54,164 nucleotides of DNA. It comes from Myxococcales bacterium (GTDB lineage: Bacteria; Myxococcota; Myxococcia; Myxococcales; Myxococcaceae). Shown in pieces: positions 53,927-54,164 of the stretch (position 1 is the stretch's first letter; each line of letters starts with the position of its first letter). Below the pieces are notes generated by a model. It was not told the DNA's origin. It worked only from the letters and a program-made list of their open reading frames with translations, and ran no database searches. The stretch lies in NCBI GenBank assembly GCA_030681895.1, contig JAUXRI010000057.1, positions 1 through 54,164 on the forward strand, written 5' to 3'. A program made the position numbers and the translations under genes.

Positions 53927-54164
53927 GGCGCCGACGGCGGAACGGGCGCAGGCAGCTTCGCCATCATCGACTTCGCCTTGCCGGCCTGCTCGTCGGCCGG
54001 GAACTGATCGACGAAGAACGCCAGGGCATCGCGGGCCTTGTCTGGTTGTTTGAGCGCGACATGCGCCTCGTGCAGCCCGAAGGCGACGTCGGCGTCGAAG
54101 CCGATGCCCGAGAAGTTCTTCTGGACGATCGAGAGCCGGTTGACGACCGCCGGCCACTTCTCAC
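53923..54164 (-). CDS. 3' end of a TPR-like gene (starts outside the window)
   Basis: The minus-strand frame entering at the window edge reads EKWPAVVNRL...FGIGFDADV-like helices with GLHEAHVALKQPDKARDALAFF and then a Pro-rich end VPPSAP before TGA (53925-53923). The helix pair HEAHVALKQPDKARDALAFFVDQFP looks like a TPR. The stop overlaps the GTG start of the next gene. Only the last 80 residues are visible. Confidence 0.7.
   Translation of the reverse strand, partial: EKWPAVVNRLSIVQKNFSGIGFDADVAFGLHEAHVALKQPDKARDALAFFVDQFPADEQAGKAKSMMAKLPAPVPPSAP

Overview
The window is about 54 kb of very GC-rich DNA and looks like a chromosomal segment of a Myxococcota (myxobacterial) genome. The reasons are the gene families present: Hanks-type Ser/Thr kinases beside FHA proteins, a kinase fused to an nSTAND-type ATPase, an FHA-DUF4388 protein, a GAF-type sigma-54 activator, many Cys-rich or DUF4215-repeat lipoproteins, and a trypsin-like protease with a MYXO-CTERM-like tail. 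I cannot name a species. No insertion sequence, phage block or CRISPR array was seen.

Layout. 1-7.6 kb: end of a secreted propeller-like protein, a small metzincin-like protein, tRNA-His(GTG) and tRNA-Arg(TCG), an OPT-family transporter that starts one base after tRNA-Arg, a two-gene iron-sulphur/flavin amine oxidoreductase related to HcnABC and sarcosine oxidase, a DUF4253-like protein, a duplication relic and a DUF6624 protein. 7.6-14.4 kb: an unrecognised 696-aa protein with caspase-like His and Cys blocks, a lipoprotein M23 endopeptidase fused to a bulb-lectin domain, a collagen-like/Gly-rich lipoprotein and a Pro-rich membrane protein. 14.4-26.6 kb: a signalling block with ridA, rel, two FHA proteins, two Ser/Thr kinases, dksA, a DacZ-like diadenylate cyclase, a PHA-system protein and a TPR-PEGA protein; alarmone and c-di-AMP genes are therefore close together. 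26.6-31 kb: a 1235-aa lipoprotein with 28 DUF4215-like repeats and a lytic transglycosylase.

31-36.2 kb holds the most interesting locus: a candidate RiPP or protein-modification system. On the minus strand a 145-aa Cys-free repeat protein (11 PLKS motifs) is followed by an APH-fold kinase and, with a GTGA overlap, a HopA1-family protein. The kinase plus HopA1 pair is the Ser/Thr dehydratase pair of class V lanthipeptide and thioamitide pathways. Two JmjC-type oxygenase genes flank the operon, one of them behind an aldo/keto-reductase-like gene.

36.2-43.3 kb: an ABC1/UbiB kinase, a lipoprotein, and a tightly coupled Mla-like lipid transporter operon with two different ATPases, two different permeases and an MCE protein. 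The ATPase lesions all fall in one composite ATP site, so the transporter is predicted to be asymmetric. 43.3-54.2 kb: two divergent Cys-rich surface protein genes, an MBL hydrolase and sigma-54 activator operon with a candidate sigma-54 promoter, a CMD-family protein, a thioredoxin-like protein, FHA-DUF4388 and TPR proteins, a membrane-anchored protein and the end of a TPR-like gene.
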